Source: Sphingomonas spermidinifaciens (lineage in GTDB: Bacteria; Pseudomonadota; Alphaproteobacteria; Sphingomonadales; Sphingomonadaceae). Taken from it: 64,000 nucleotides of DNA. The notes beneath the pieces are model-generated. The model ran no database searches. It saw only the letters and a list, made by a program, of their open reading frames with translations, and was not told the DNA's origin. The stretch is from contig NZ_NWMW01000001.1 of assembly GCF_002351485.1 (NCBI RefSeq), forward strand, positions 310,001-374,000, read 5' to 3'. This document shows, one piece after another, positions 1-7,631 of the stretch; position 1 is the first letter of the stretch, and every line of letters starts with the position of its first letter. The position numbers and the translations under genes are program-made.

Positions 1-729
1 CAGCCGGGCGAGCTCGCCGCGGCTGTTGACGCCGTCGACCTCGTCCGCCGCAGTCTCGATCACCGCGGAGGCGCGGCCGTCCTGCCCCGCCAGCATCACG
101 ATGTCGGGCAGGTAATATTCGCCCGCCGCATTGTCGTTGCCGACGCGCGAGAGCAGCGCGAACAGATCCTCGGCCCGCACCGCCATCAGCCCCGAATTGC
201 AGAGCGTCACCGCCCGCTCCTGAGCCGAGGCGTCCTTGAACTCGACCATCCGGTCGATCCGCCCGTCCGCATCGGCGATCACCCGGCCATAGGCACCGGG
301 ATCGTCGGGGCGGAAGCCGAGCACGACGCAGGCGGGCGCATCTGGCCCATGCAGCCGATCGAGCATCCGCCGCATCGTCTCCGGCCGGACCAGCGGCACG
401 TCGCCATAGAGGATCAGCACGTCGCCCGCGAAGCCCGCCAGCGCCGCCTCCGCCTGTGCCACGGCATGTCCGGTGCCGAGCTGCTTGGCCTGCTGCGCGG
501 TGTCGGCGCGGCCCGCGACCGCCGCCTCGACCTGCTCGCGCCGGTCGCCGACGACGACCACCTGCCGCTCGGCCCCGAGCACCTCGACGCTGTCCAGCAG
601 ATGAAGCAGCATCGGCTTGCCCGCGATCGGGTGCAGCACCTTGTGCAGCTCCGACTTCATCCGCGTGCCGCGCCCGGCGGCGAGCACGATCGCGGCGATC
701 GGCCGCGCGGGTTTCGTTTGCTCGATCAT
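1..729 (-). CDS. glmU: Bifunctional UDP-GlcNAc pyrophosphorylase / GlcN-1-P acetyltransferase, N-terminal part (cut by window edge)
   Basis: Reading the minus strand from the ATG at 729 gives an open frame to the left edge. It starts MIEQTKPARPIAAIVLAAGR and carries the nucleotidyltransferase signature LAAGRGTRMKSELHKVLHPI (about residues 17-36), followed by a GTGHAVAQA motif and YGDVPL. These are hallmarks of the GlmU pyrophosphorylase domain, which makes UDP-GlcNAc for peptidoglycan and LPS in the cytoplasm. The C-terminal left-handed beta-helix acetyltransferase domain lies outside the window, so bifunctionality is inferred. It is divergent from gph across about 60 bases. No strong Shine-Dalgarno is visible before this ATG. 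Confidence 0.93.
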   Translation of the reverse strand, partial: MIEQTKPARPIAAIVLAAGRGTRMKSELHKVLHPIAGKPMLLHLLDSVEVLGAERQVVVVGDRREQVEAAVAGRADTAQQAKQLGTGHAVAQAEAALAGFAGDVLILYGDVPLVRPETMRRMLDRLHGPDAPACVVLGFRPDDPGAYGRVIADADGRIDRMVEFKDASAQERAVTLCNSGLMAVRAEDLFALLSRVGNDNAAGEYYLPDIVMLAGQDGRASAVIETAADEVDGVNSRGELARL

Positions 730-790
730 TGCCGGCGCGGTGCCATGAAAGCCTTGCCATTTCCATAGCGGCGCGGGCATCGGCCCCGAC

Positions 791-1462
791 ATGACCGATT
801 TTTCATTCGATATCGTTGGCTTCGACCTCGACGGCACGCTGTTCGACACCTCGGCCGACCTCACGCGCGCGGTCAATCACGCGCTCTCGCTCGCTGGCCG
901 CCCACCGCTGCATGTCGAGACCGTCAAGCCAATGGTCGGCCGCGGCTCGCGCCACATGCTGGCCGAGGGACTGCGCGTCTCGGGCGGCTGCGACGAGGCG
1001 GCGCTGGCCGAACTGCTGCCCGAACTGCTCGCCTTCTACGAAGCGAACATCTCCGAAGGCACGGTGCCCTATCCGGGGATGCTCGACGCGCTCGACGCGT
1101 TGGCCGCGCGGGGCGTCCGGATCGGCATCGTCACCAACAAGCTCCATAGTCTCGCTGACAAGCTGGTCCGCGAACTCGGCCTGTCGCACCGGTTCGAGGT
1201 GCTGCTGGGCGGCGATTCACTCGGCCCCGGTCAGGCCAAGCCGAGCCCCGCGCTGATCCACGCGATGATCGAGCGGCTGGGCGGCGGACGTGCGGCGTTC
1301 GTCGGCGATTCGATCTACGACGTCGGCGCCGCTCACGCGGCGGGCATACCGGCGATCGCCGTGAGCTTCGGCTTCCTGATGCAGCCCGTCGACGAGCTCG
1401 GCGCCGACGCGATCATCCACCATTTCGACGAGTTGGTGCCCACCCTTGAGCGGCTCGGATGA
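791..1462 (+). CDS. gph: Phosphoglycolate phosphatase-like HAD hydrolase
   Basis: A 223-residue HAD-superfamily phosphatase. The nucleophile motif FDLDGTLFDT is at about residues 11-20, motif II (IVTNK) near 115-119, the motif III lysine in QAKPSP, and motif IV as VGDSIYD near 173-179. Length and order fit the Gph family, which removes 2-phosphoglycolate formed during DNA repair or oxygenation reactions; related sugar-phosphate phosphatases look similar, so the substrate is inferred. The next gene starts within its last codons (ATGA overlap), so the two are probably translated together. Confidence 0.85.
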   Translation: MTDFSFDIVGFDLDGTLFDTSADLTRAVNHALSLAGRPPLHVETVKPMVGRGSRHMLAEGLRVSGGCDEAALAELLPELLAFYEANISEGTVPYPGMLDALDALAARGVRIGIVTNKLHSLADKLVRELGLSHRFEVLLGGDSLGPGQAKPSPALIHAMIERLGGGRAAFVGDSIYDVGAAHAAGIPAIAVSFGFLMQPVDELGADAIIHHFDELVPTLERLG

Positions 1463-1866
1463 TCCGGCCGTTCGAGGCGGGCGACATGGCGGGCCTCGAC
1501 GCGCTGTGGCGCACCTGCTTCCCCGACGACCCGCCCCGTAACGCCGCGCCCGTCTCGGTGCCCGAGAAGCTGCGCGTCGAACCCGGCTCGGTCCTCGTCG
1601 CCGAGGATGCGGGGCGGATCGTCGGCAGCATCATGCACGGCTATGATGGCCATCGCGGCTGGCTGTGGGGCGTCGCGGTCGCGCCTTCGCACCGCGGTCA
1701 GGGTCTCGGCGCCGCGCTGGTCCGCGCGGCGGAGGCGGCGCTGGCCGCGCGCGGCTGCCTCAAGGTCAACCTCCAGGTGCGCAAAGGCAATGCCGCGGTC
1801 ACGGCCTTCTACGAACGCCTCGGCTACACGATCGAACCGCGGATCAGCATGGGGAAGCTGCTCTAA
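1459..1866 (+). CDS. GNAT-family N-acetyltransferase (YpeA-like)
   Basis: A 135-residue single-domain GNAT protein. The acetyl-CoA binding motif A is visible as VAPSHRGQGLGAALV (about residues 74-88), followed by the family-typical KVNLQVRKGNAAVTAFYERLGY segment. The overall shape resembles the YpeA/RimI-like group, but the acceptor cannot be told from sequence. The start codon overlaps the gph stop by 4 bases, indicating translational coupling. It is followed by a short G/C hairpin before the convergent nucleotidyltransferase gene. Confidence 0.8.
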   Translation: MIRPFEAGDMAGLDALWRTCFPDDPPRNAAPVSVPEKLRVEPGSVLVAEDAGRIVGSIMHGYDGHRGWLWGVAVAPSHRGQGLGAALVRAAEAALAARGCLKVNLQVRKGNAAVTAFYERLGYTIEPRISMGKLL

Positions 1867-1869
1867 CCC

Positions 1870-1896
1870 CAAGCACCTCCCCTCGGAGCGGGGAGA
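1870..1896. repeat. Short intergenic hairpin between convergent genes
   Basis: A CTCCCC / GGGGAG inverted repeat sits in the 32-base space between the convergent acetyltransferase and nucleotidyltransferase genes. It has no T-run, so it is either a weak bidirectional terminator or a remnant of the CCTCCCC-type intergenic repeats seen at 4515-4643 and 27406-27570. Confidence 0.4.
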
Positions 1897-1898
1897 TG

Positions 1899-2903
1899 CT
1901 AGTGAACCGGCCGATATCCCTTGCGCCACTTGGTCCAAAGGTGCCGCGCGAGCATCGCAGGCGGCATCCGCAGCAGATGCCCGCGCAGGTAGAAGCCGAA
2001 CTCGATCGCCTTGCGCCGCTGCCGCCCCCACCCGTCACGCCCGAGCAGGCGCCGCACGAACAGCCGATCGGTGAGCGTCAGCGGCGCCCCCGCGCCATAC
2101 AGCCACTGGCTGAGCCGGAGCGCGCGATCGACTGCCGGCAGCAGCCCGTGCACCCGCGCCCGCGCCCGCAGCCCCTCGACATAGCCCGGCGTGTCATACT
2201 CACCGATCAGGCAGTGGATATCCCACAGGTTGCGAAGCCCGCCCGCCAGCTCGCCATCGGCAAACAGATGCGCGGCGGCATGGATCACCACGTCCTCTTG
2301 GCTTAGCATCGACAGCCCGCCGCCGATTTCGACCGCACCGGCCACCAAGGCCGCCGCATCAGGCTTCGGCGCCGCGGTGAGCGGCAGGATCGTGTGGTGA
2401 ACGTCGATCATCCGGTCGCGCTCGCGATGGATGAGCGGCGGCAGCTCGTGCATCCAGCGCCGGTAATAGGCGTCATCATAGGGGTCGGGCTTCACCCACT
2501 CCCATCCCGCCGCCAGCAGCGCCGCTTCCACCTCCTCCAGCCGGTTGCGCGGCACGAGGATGTCGAGATCGCCGATATGCCGCCCCTGCCCCGCCTTCAG
2601 CCCCGCCGCGACGAAGGCGGTGCCCTTGAGGAGGATCACCGGTACCCCGATCGCCGCCAGCGCCCGCCGCGCCATCTCCGCCTCCCACAGCGCCGCGATC
2701 CGCCCCTGCTCGGCCGAAGCGCGGGCGTCCTCCAGGATGCGCGCCACCGCCGCCGGCATCGGCAGCCCCGCGACACGAACCGCCAGCGTGCCGATCATCT
2801 GCTCGGCGCGCGCCGCCGAGATCAGCGCCGTCCAGCCCGCCGCATTGAACTCTCCGGTGCAGGCGGGATCGCGCAGCGCCGCGACGAGAAGCCGAGCGCT
2901 CAT
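1899..2903 (-). CDS. Nucleotidyltransferase-fold protein (PF14907-like) of the HprK-related cassette
   Basis: A 334-residue protein of the uncharacterised nucleotidyltransferase group. Visible features are LLKGTAF near residues 93-99, the core motif GRHIGDLDILV (about 109-119) supplying the paired aspartates of a pol-beta fold, and a third acidic site in MIDVHHTI. Members of this family occur in RiPP and lasso-peptide clusters, where a nucleotide or phosphate is thought to be attached to a peptide; that is known of the family, not shown here. The ATG overlaps the stop of the HprK-related kinase by 4 bases, making it the last gene of a four-gene minus-strand operon. Substrate unknown. Confidence 0.75.
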   Translation of the reverse strand: MSARLLVAALRDPACTGEFNAAGWTALISAARAEQMIGTLAVRVAGLPMPAAVARILEDARASAEQGRIAALWEAEMARRALAAIGVPVILLKGTAFVAAGLKAGQGRHIGDLDILVPRNRLEEVEAALLAAGWEWVKPDPYDDAYYRRWMHELPPLIHRERDRMIDVHHTILPLTAAPKPDAAALVAGAVEIGGGLSMLSQEDVVIHAAAHLFADGELAGGLRNLWDIHCLIGEYDTPGYVEGLRARARVHGLLPAVDRALRLSQWLYGAGAPLTLTDRLFVRRLLGRDGWGRQRRKAIEFGFYLRGHLLRMPPAMLARHLWTKWRKGYRPVH

Positions 2904-3751
2904 GCCAGCGCCTCCACCTGCGCGATTGCGGTCGCCGCGTCGGGATAGTCGATTGCCGTCGCGGGCACGCTCCGCACCAGCCGGGTCAGCGCGTCGAACC
3001 CGCGCTCGCCCAAGGCGACATAGTTGGTCGATGCCTGCGTCAGCCGCACGAAGGTTTCAGCCGGCGGCACCTCGCGCTCGGCCCGCTCCAGACCGAAGCG
3101 CGGGAAGACGATATGCGCCGCCACCGCCGGCTCGGCCATCGCCTCGATCGAGCGGGCATCGGGTACGAGGTGGCGAATATCGCCCTTGGGCGTCGCCAGC
3201 TGCGGCGGGCCGAACCGCCCGTCGGGCAGCGCCGCCTGCATCACCCCCACGCTCTCATTCTTGAGACTGATGAGCCGCGGGAAGCCGTGGATCAGGCCGG
3301 TCGCGGGATCGACCAGCGCGAACTCGTCGCCCATCAGCCGCCAGCCGCGCGCCATCAGGAGCGCGGCGAGCGTCGACTTGCCCGCCCCGCTCTCCCCCGT
3401 CATCAGCACCGCCCGCCCGCCGCGCTCGACGCAGCTCGCGTGTAGCAGCAGGTAGCGCCGCTGGGCGAGCGCCATCTGCAGGTTCATTCCCATCTCCGCC
3501 GCCAGCAGGCCGAGGTCGAGCGGCAGGGGGGCGGCGTCGGGAATGGTGAAATCGCCGCCGATCATCACGGCCGGCCGCACGACGCGCCGCCACGGCCGCG
3601 CCGCGAACAGGCGCACGGTGAAGTCGGGCACGCCGTCCTCGGGCTTCGGATAGTCGCGGTACAAATCCTCTAGCTCGGCGACCGGCCGGCGCCAGTCGCT
3701 GCCGACGCGGAATCCCGCCGGCCCGATCCGTACCGAAAACACGTGCCTCAC
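2900..3751 (-). CDS. HprK-related kinase A
   Basis: A 283-residue protein related to HPr kinase/phosphorylase. Residues 104-150 align by eye with the HprK core: a conserved His (104), the Walker A loop GESGAGKST (119-127) and RLMGDEFALVD (138-148) at the position of the HprK acidic motif. The first 100 residues are not HprK-like. No HPr or PTS gene lies nearby, so sugar-PTS control is unlikely. The TIGR family for such kinases pairs them with a PqqD-like protein, and HprK-like kinases are known to phosphorylate lasso precursor peptides. It starts at a GTG overlapping the upstream PqqD-like stop (GTGA) and its stop overlaps the nucleotidyltransferase start. Confidence 0.82.
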   Translation of the reverse strand: MRHVFSVRIGPAGFRVGSDWRRPVAELEDLYRDYPKPEDGVPDFTVRLFAARPWRRVVRPAVMIGGDFTIPDAAPLPLDLGLLAAEMGMNLQMALAQRRYLLLHASCVERGGRAVLMTGESGAGKSTLAALLMARGWRLMGDEFALVDPATGLIHGFPRLISLKNESVGVMQAALPDGRFGPPQLATPKGDIRHLVPDARSIEAMAEPAVAAHIVFPRFGLERAEREVPPAETFVRLTQASTNYVALGERGFDALTRLVRSVPATAIDYPDAATAIAQVEALA

Positions 3752-4014
3752 GTCCGTATCACCAGGCCGGCGGCGGCAAGCTCCTCGAGCCGGTCGGCGA
3801 GCGCGGCGGGATCGGGATCGATCAGCGCATAGTCGCGGGCGAGCCTGTCGAGGATCGCTCCGACGTCAAGAGCGTCATCCCCCAGCGCCGCGAGAATCTC
3901 GGGAACCGGTGCCTCGACGATATGCGTCTGGCCCGACGCGCGGTGATAGATGGCGGTGAGCACGTCGAGCGGCACGATGCGCAGGCTCGCCCGGTCGGCG
4001 GCACGATAGCGCAT
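3748..4014 (-). CDS. PqqD-like peptide chaperone (HPr-rel-A system)
   Basis: An 88-residue protein with the winged-helix layout of PqqD-type RiPP recognition elements: an N-terminal strand region with LDVLTAIYHRASGQTHIV, the PEILAAL helix, and a C-terminal AALADRLEELAAAGLVI helix typical of PqqD. Such domains bind leader peptides and present them to modifying enzymes. There is no pqqA, pqqE or pqqC nearby, so pyrroloquinoline quinone synthesis is not supported. It lies 11 bases after the small Tat-signal gene and overlaps the HprK-related kinase by 4 bases, so the cassette is one transcription unit. Confidence 0.78.
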   Translation of the reverse strand: MRYRAADRASLRIVPLDVLTAIYHRASGQTHIVEAPVPEILAALGDDALDVGAILDRLARDYALIDPDPAALADRLEELAAAGLVIRT

Positions 4015-4025
4015 CGCGTGGCGCG

Positions 4026-4436
4026 TCAGGCGCGGGGCATCTGCAGCGAGGCGAAGCAGGTGAAGCCGCTCGTCCCCTGCTGCAACCGGCGGATATAGTT
4101 GGTGTAAGCCTTGCTACGCTGATAATCGGCGCCAGGGAGCGTTCCGCCATTGAGCGCGCGCTTCACTTCCTCGCCGGTAAACGGCCGCCCGGCAGGCGGA
4201 AACGCGCCCTGCGTGCCAGCGGGCACGAGCTTGCCATCGGCCGCGACATACTGCCCCGCGCGTGCCGGGTCAGGCACGGGAATCTGGCAGTTCGAGATCG
4301 AGGCGGCGGTCTGCGCCAGCGCCGGGCGGATCGACATCACCGCCGAGGCGCCCACTGCACCGAGCATCAGCGCGCGACGGCCGAGTTCGGGGCCGGGCGT
4401 CGCAGGCGTCGGGGCGTCGGGCGTATCCTCGCTCAT
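4026..4436 (-). CDS. Small twin-arginine-signal protein heading the HprK/PqqD cassette
   Basis: A 136-residue protein of unknown function. I chose the ATG at 4436 (MSEDTPDAPTP) rather than 4472 because it follows an AGGAAGAG-like ribosome site. After an acidic, proline-rich start comes a Tat-type signal, LGRRALMLGAVGASAVMSI, ending in an ALA-Q cleavage site near residue 42. The mature part of about 95 residues has only two cysteines (in SNCQIP and FTCFAS) and a C-terminal segment rich in Tyr, Ser, Thr and Arg. As first gene of the cassette it could be the exported substrate of the kinase and nucleotidyltransferase; that is inference only. Confidence 0.7.
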   Translation of the reverse strand: MSEDTPDAPTPATPGPELGRRALMLGAVGASAVMSIRPALAQTAASISNCQIPVPDPARAGQYVAADGKLVPAGTQGAFPPAGRPFTGEEVKRALNGGTLPGADYQRSKAYTNYIRRLQQGTSGFTCFASLQMPRA

Positions 4437-4514
4437 GGTCCCACTCTTCCTCGCGCACGCCAGCTTTCGCAATGGTTAAAGTGCCGGCGAACGCGCGCAA
4501 TTCGGGACAGCCTG

Positions 4515-4643
4515 GATCCTCCCCGGTACTGGGAGAGGGACCACCCGCAGGCTGGTGGAGGGGGCTCGCCACCGACGCCACACTTGCGGCCCTGACCCTC
4601 CACCATGCTTCGCACGGTTCCCCTCCCATTGCAGGGGAGGATC
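4515..4643. repeat. MITE-like intergenic element with terminal inverted repeats
   Basis: The left end GATCCTCCCCGGTACTGGGA and the reverse complement of the right end (GATCCTCCCCTGCAATGGGA) match closely over about 25 bases. A second nested pair (CACCCGCAGGCTGGTGGAGG against a GGTGGAGG-type arm) lies inside. The whole can fold as a long imperfect hairpin. It fills the space between the divergent Tat-signal and TraB/GumN genes and has no coding capacity. Confidence 0.6.
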
Positions 4644-4676
4644 GTGAGGGGCTTCAGATCGCGGCCAGCGCAGCCT

Positions 4677-5582
4677 ATGCCCAAAACAATGCCTCTGCGC
4701 CTCCTCCTCGCCGCGCTCGCGCTCGTCCTTGCCGGGCCGGCGACGCCGCCGCCGCCCGTTCCGGCCGATCCGCCGCTCTGGATGGTACGCGACGCCGATA
4801 CGACCATCTACCTCTTCGGCAGCGTGCATTGGCTCAAGCCCAATCTCGGCTGGTTCGACGACGATGTCCGCGCTGCCTTCGATCGTGCCGACACGCTGGT
4901 CCTCGAAACGCCGCCCGTCGACACCGCCGAGGCGCAGCGGGTGCAGGACGCGGTCGGCAAGACGAAGGACGGCCCGACGCTCCCCGAGCGCCTGCCCGCG
5001 GGCTATCGGCCGAAACTCGCTGCCGCGCTTGCCGAACTCGGCTATCCTGCGGGTGCCTTCGACCGCGTGAAGCCGTGGCTCGCCGCGACCACGCTGTCGG
5101 TGCTGCCGCTCAAGCGACGCGGCTACGACGTGTCGGCGGGGGTCGAGGCGGTCCTGACCGGCGCGGCGCGAGCCGCGGGCAAGCCGATCGTTGGCCTCGA
5201 ACCGCGGACGCAGCAGCTCGGCTATTTCGACACGCTGCCGGAGGAAGCGCAGCTGGCGATGCTCAAGCGCCAGCTCGACAACATGGACCAGACCGGCGAC
5301 TCGACCGACGCGGTGCTCGCCGCCTGGATTGCGGGCGACGCCGCCGCACTCGGCCGCATCGTCGATGCCGATCAGCGCGCCAGTTCGGCCGCGTTTGGCA
5401 AGGCGATTCTCTCCGACCGCAACCGCCGCTGGGCTGGCTGGATCGTCAATCGGCTCAAGCGCCCCGGCACCGTCTTCATGGCGGTGGGCGTCGGCCATCT
5501 GACCGGCAGCGACACCGTCCAGCGCGCGCTTGCCGAACGGGGCCTTACGGCCCGGCGCGTCAGGCCTGCGGCTTCCAAGTGA
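4677..5582 (+). CDS. TraB/GumN-family protein
   Basis: A 301-residue secreted or periplasmic protein. The ATG at 4677 is preferred over 4605 because it places a signal peptide (MPLRLLLAALALVLAGPA) at the start, and the earlier start would read through the intergenic repeat. Family signatures are present: YLFGSVHWLKP (GxxH motif) near residues 43-53 and a C-terminal FMAVGVGHLTG. The TraB/GumN/PrgY family has a Tiki-like metalloprotease fold; its substrates in Proteobacteria are unknown. Convergent with the DedA gene, overlapping it by 23 bases at the 3' ends. Confidence 0.8.
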   Translation: MPKTMPLRLLLAALALVLAGPATPPPPVPADPPLWMVRDADTTIYLFGSVHWLKPNLGWFDDDVRAAFDRADTLVLETPPVDTAEAQRVQDAVGKTKDGPTLPERLPAGYRPKLAAALAELGYPAGAFDRVKPWLAATTLSVLPLKRRGYDVSAGVEAVLTGAARAAGKPIVGLEPRTQQLGYFDTLPEEAQLAMLKRQLDNMDQTGDSTDAVLAAWIAGDAAALGRIVDADQRASSAAFGKAILSDRNRRWAGWIVNRLKRPGTVFMAVGVGHLTGSDTVQRALAERGLTARRVRPAASK

Positions 5583-6159
5583 AGACGCGGTAGAGATAAA
5601 GGATCACCACCGCGACCATCAGCACGATCGCGACCGGGCCATAGTAACGCTCGAACTGCCCGAACTCGTTCTTGAGGATATAGCCAGCGCCGATCAGCAC
5701 CGCGTTCCAGATCGCGGTACCCAGCGTCGTCCAGAACAGGAACTTGACCTGGCTCATCCGCAGCATGCCCGCGGGCAGCGAGATCATCGTGCGTACGGTT
5801 GGCAGGAAACGCGCCCAGAACACGATCGCGCGGTCGTAGCGGGTGAAGATGCCGACGATCTTCTCGACTTCTGCCCAGTCGAGCGTCAGCCAGCGGCCGA
5901 ACCGATCGATCAGCGGCTTGAAACGCGCATAGCCGACGACGCGCCCGATCCAGTACCAGACCCAGTTGCCCAGCACCGCGCCTATCGTCCCCGCCGTTAC
6001 CGCCTCTACGAAGCCGAGCTTGCCGTCGGCGACCGCCATACCGGTCAGGCCCATGATGACTTCCGACGGGATCGGCGGGAATACGTTCTCCAGGAACATC
6101 GCGATCGCGATGCCGAGATAGCCCCAGGCGCCGACGAGTTCGATCAGGCGGTCGGTCAT
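5560..6159 (-). CDS. DedA-family membrane protein
   Basis: A 199-residue polytopic inner-membrane protein. It has the DedA signature FLENVFPPIPSEVIM (about residues 22-36), the ARFLPTVRTMISLPAG motif, and a C-terminal membrane helix ending ILYLYRVFTWKPQA. DedA proteins are implicated in membrane lipid (undecaprenyl-phosphate or phospholipid) translocation and proton-motive-force maintenance. A paralogue of nearly the same length lies at 40618-41223. Its 3' end overlaps the convergent TraB/GumN gene. Confidence 0.88.
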   Translation of the reverse strand: MTDRLIELVGAWGYLGIAIAMFLENVFPPIPSEVIMGLTGMAVADGKLGFVEAVTAGTIGAVLGNWVWYWIGRVVGYARFKPLIDRFGRWLTLDWAEVEKIVGIFTRYDRAIVFWARFLPTVRTMISLPAGMLRMSQVKFLFWTTLGTAIWNAVLIGAGYILKNEFGQFERYYGPVAIVLMVAVVILYLYRVFTWKPQA

Positions 6160-6265
6160 TCACGCATTCCTTGCTGCAGCGCCGCGCGCTCTAGGCGGGT
6201 CGGGGGAAGCTGGCAATGCGCCCCCCGCTCGCCTTGCCTCACCCCTGAGTTGTTCAGGGTGGCGT

Positions 6266-7228
6266 TCAGCGAGCGTTCCGCGCACTCAGCCGCGCGTCGA
6301 TCGCATCCCAGATCGCGCCCGCCGTGTCGGTCCCATTGAACCGGTCGATCGCGAGGATGCCGGTCGGTGAGGTCACGTTGATCTCGGTCAGCCACTCGCC
6401 GCCGATCACGTCGATCCCGACGAAGATCAGCCCGCGCGCCTTGAGCTCGGGGCCCAGCGCCGCGCAGATCTCGCGCTCGCGCGGCGTCAGCTCCGCAGCC
6501 TCGGCGCGTCCCCCGACGGCGAGGTTCGAGCGAATCTCGCCCTCCCCGGGAAGCCGGTTGATCGCCCCCGCGACCTCGCCGTCGACCAGGACGATGCGCT
6601 TGTCGCCCTTCGCCACGCCGGGGAGGAAGGCCTGCACCATGTGCGGCTCGCGCCAGGTCATGTTGAACACCTCGACCAGCGAGGAAAGGTTCTGCCCGCC
6701 TTCGTCGATCTTGAAGATCGCCTTGCCGCCATTGCCGTGCAGCGGCTTGACCACGACCGAGCCGTGGGTGGCCAGGAACGCTCGCGCCTCGTCCAGATCG
6801 CGCGTCACCAGCGTCGGCGGCATGAACCGGGCATAATCGAGCACCCAGACCTTCTCGGGCGCGTTGCGGACGCTCGTCGGATCGTTGACGATCAGCGTCC
6901 GGTCCTTGACCCGCTCGAGCAGATGCGTCGCGGTGATGTAGCCGAGGTCGAAAGGCGGATCTTGCCGCATCAGCACGACATCGGCCTCGTCGCCGAGATC
7001 GAGCGGCTGCGGCTCGCCCTGCGTGAAGTGATCGCCGGGAATGGGCCGCACCTCGACCGGGCGCGCATTCACCCAAAGCCGTCCGCCGGACCAGTTGAGC
7101 TGGTCGGCGGTATAATAGAACAGCCGGTGCCCGCGCGCCTGCCCGGCCAGCATCAGCGCAAAGGTCGAATCGCCCGCGATGTTGATGCCGGCGATCGGGT
7201 CCATCTGCACGGCGACGGTCAGCGACAT
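6266..7228 (-). CDS. gshB: Glutathione synthetase
   Basis: A 320-residue ATP-grasp enzyme joining gamma-glutamylcysteine and glycine. Recognisable stretches are the N-terminal VQMDPIAGINIAGDSTFALM, the RQDPPFDLGYITATHLLE motif, the ATP-grasp loop KPLHGNGGKAIF (about residues 161-172), and the C-terminal FVGIDVIGGEWLTEINVTSPTG. Length matches proteobacterial GshB (about 315). Transcribed away from yraN-rsmI's downstream end with a short gap; no gshA in the window. Confidence 0.95.
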   Translation of the reverse strand: MSLTVAVQMDPIAGINIAGDSTFALMLAGQARGHRLFYYTADQLNWSGGRLWVNARPVEVRPIPGDHFTQGEPQPLDLGDEADVVLMRQDPPFDLGYITATHLLERVKDRTLIVNDPTSVRNAPEKVWVLDYARFMPPTLVTRDLDEARAFLATHGSVVVKPLHGNGGKAIFKIDEGGQNLSSLVEVFNMTWREPHMVQAFLPGVAKGDKRIVLVDGEVAGAINRLPGEGEIRSNLAVGGRAEAAELTPREREICAALGPELKARGLIFVGIDVIGGEWLTEINVTSPTGILAIDRFNGTDTAGAIWDAIDARLSARNAR

Positions 7229-7277
7229 GAACTTCTCCCTGAGTGAAGCCGGGACTTAGGGATGCTGCAACCGCGTG

Positions 7278-7631
7278 TCACCCGATCCAAGCATTCTCGA
7301 TATGTCGCGGCAGGCATCCGGGCGCGAGCAGCACCACGTCGATGCGAATCGCCTCTCCCGCCATCGCGTGTTCGGGCGCGAGGATTTCGGCGGCTGCCGC
7401 CACGCGCACCAGTCTGCGCTCGTCGATCGCATGGTCGAGTTCCTCGGCGGTCGCCCTCGCCTTGACCTCGACAAAGGCGACCACGCCGCGCCGCCGCGCG
7501 ATCAGGTCGACCTCGCCCGCCTTGGTCCGCACGCGGCTGGCGACGATCGTCCAGCCCTTGAGCCGCAGATACCAGGCTGCTTGTTCCTCGCCGCGCCGGC
7601 CGCGAGCCTCGGCGGCGTGGCGATCCCTCAT
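7278..7631 (-). CDS. yraN: YraN (UPF0102) family endonuclease-like protein
   Basis: A 117-residue YraN-family protein. The ATG at 7631 overlaps the rsmI stop (ATGA), which fixes the start; longer readings only run through rsmI in another frame. Family motifs are GRRGEEQAAWYLRLKGW and a nuclease-like core AGEVDLIARRRGVVAFVEVKAR, where the D, the ExK of VEVK and the preceding E resemble the Holliday-junction resolvase fold. The rsmI-yraN order is widespread in Proteobacteria. Biochemical role unknown. Confidence 0.85.
   Translation of the reverse strand: MRDRHAAEARGRRGEEQAAWYLRLKGWTIVASRVRTKAGEVDLIARRRGVVAFVEVKARATAEELDHAIDERRLVRVAAAAEILAPEHAMAGEAIRIDVVLLAPGCLPRHIENAWIG

Noticed and set aside
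3748..4014. A PQQ biosynthesis pqqD gene
   Set aside because: There is no pqqA, pqqB, pqqC or pqqE nearby; context fits the HprK-related cassette instead.
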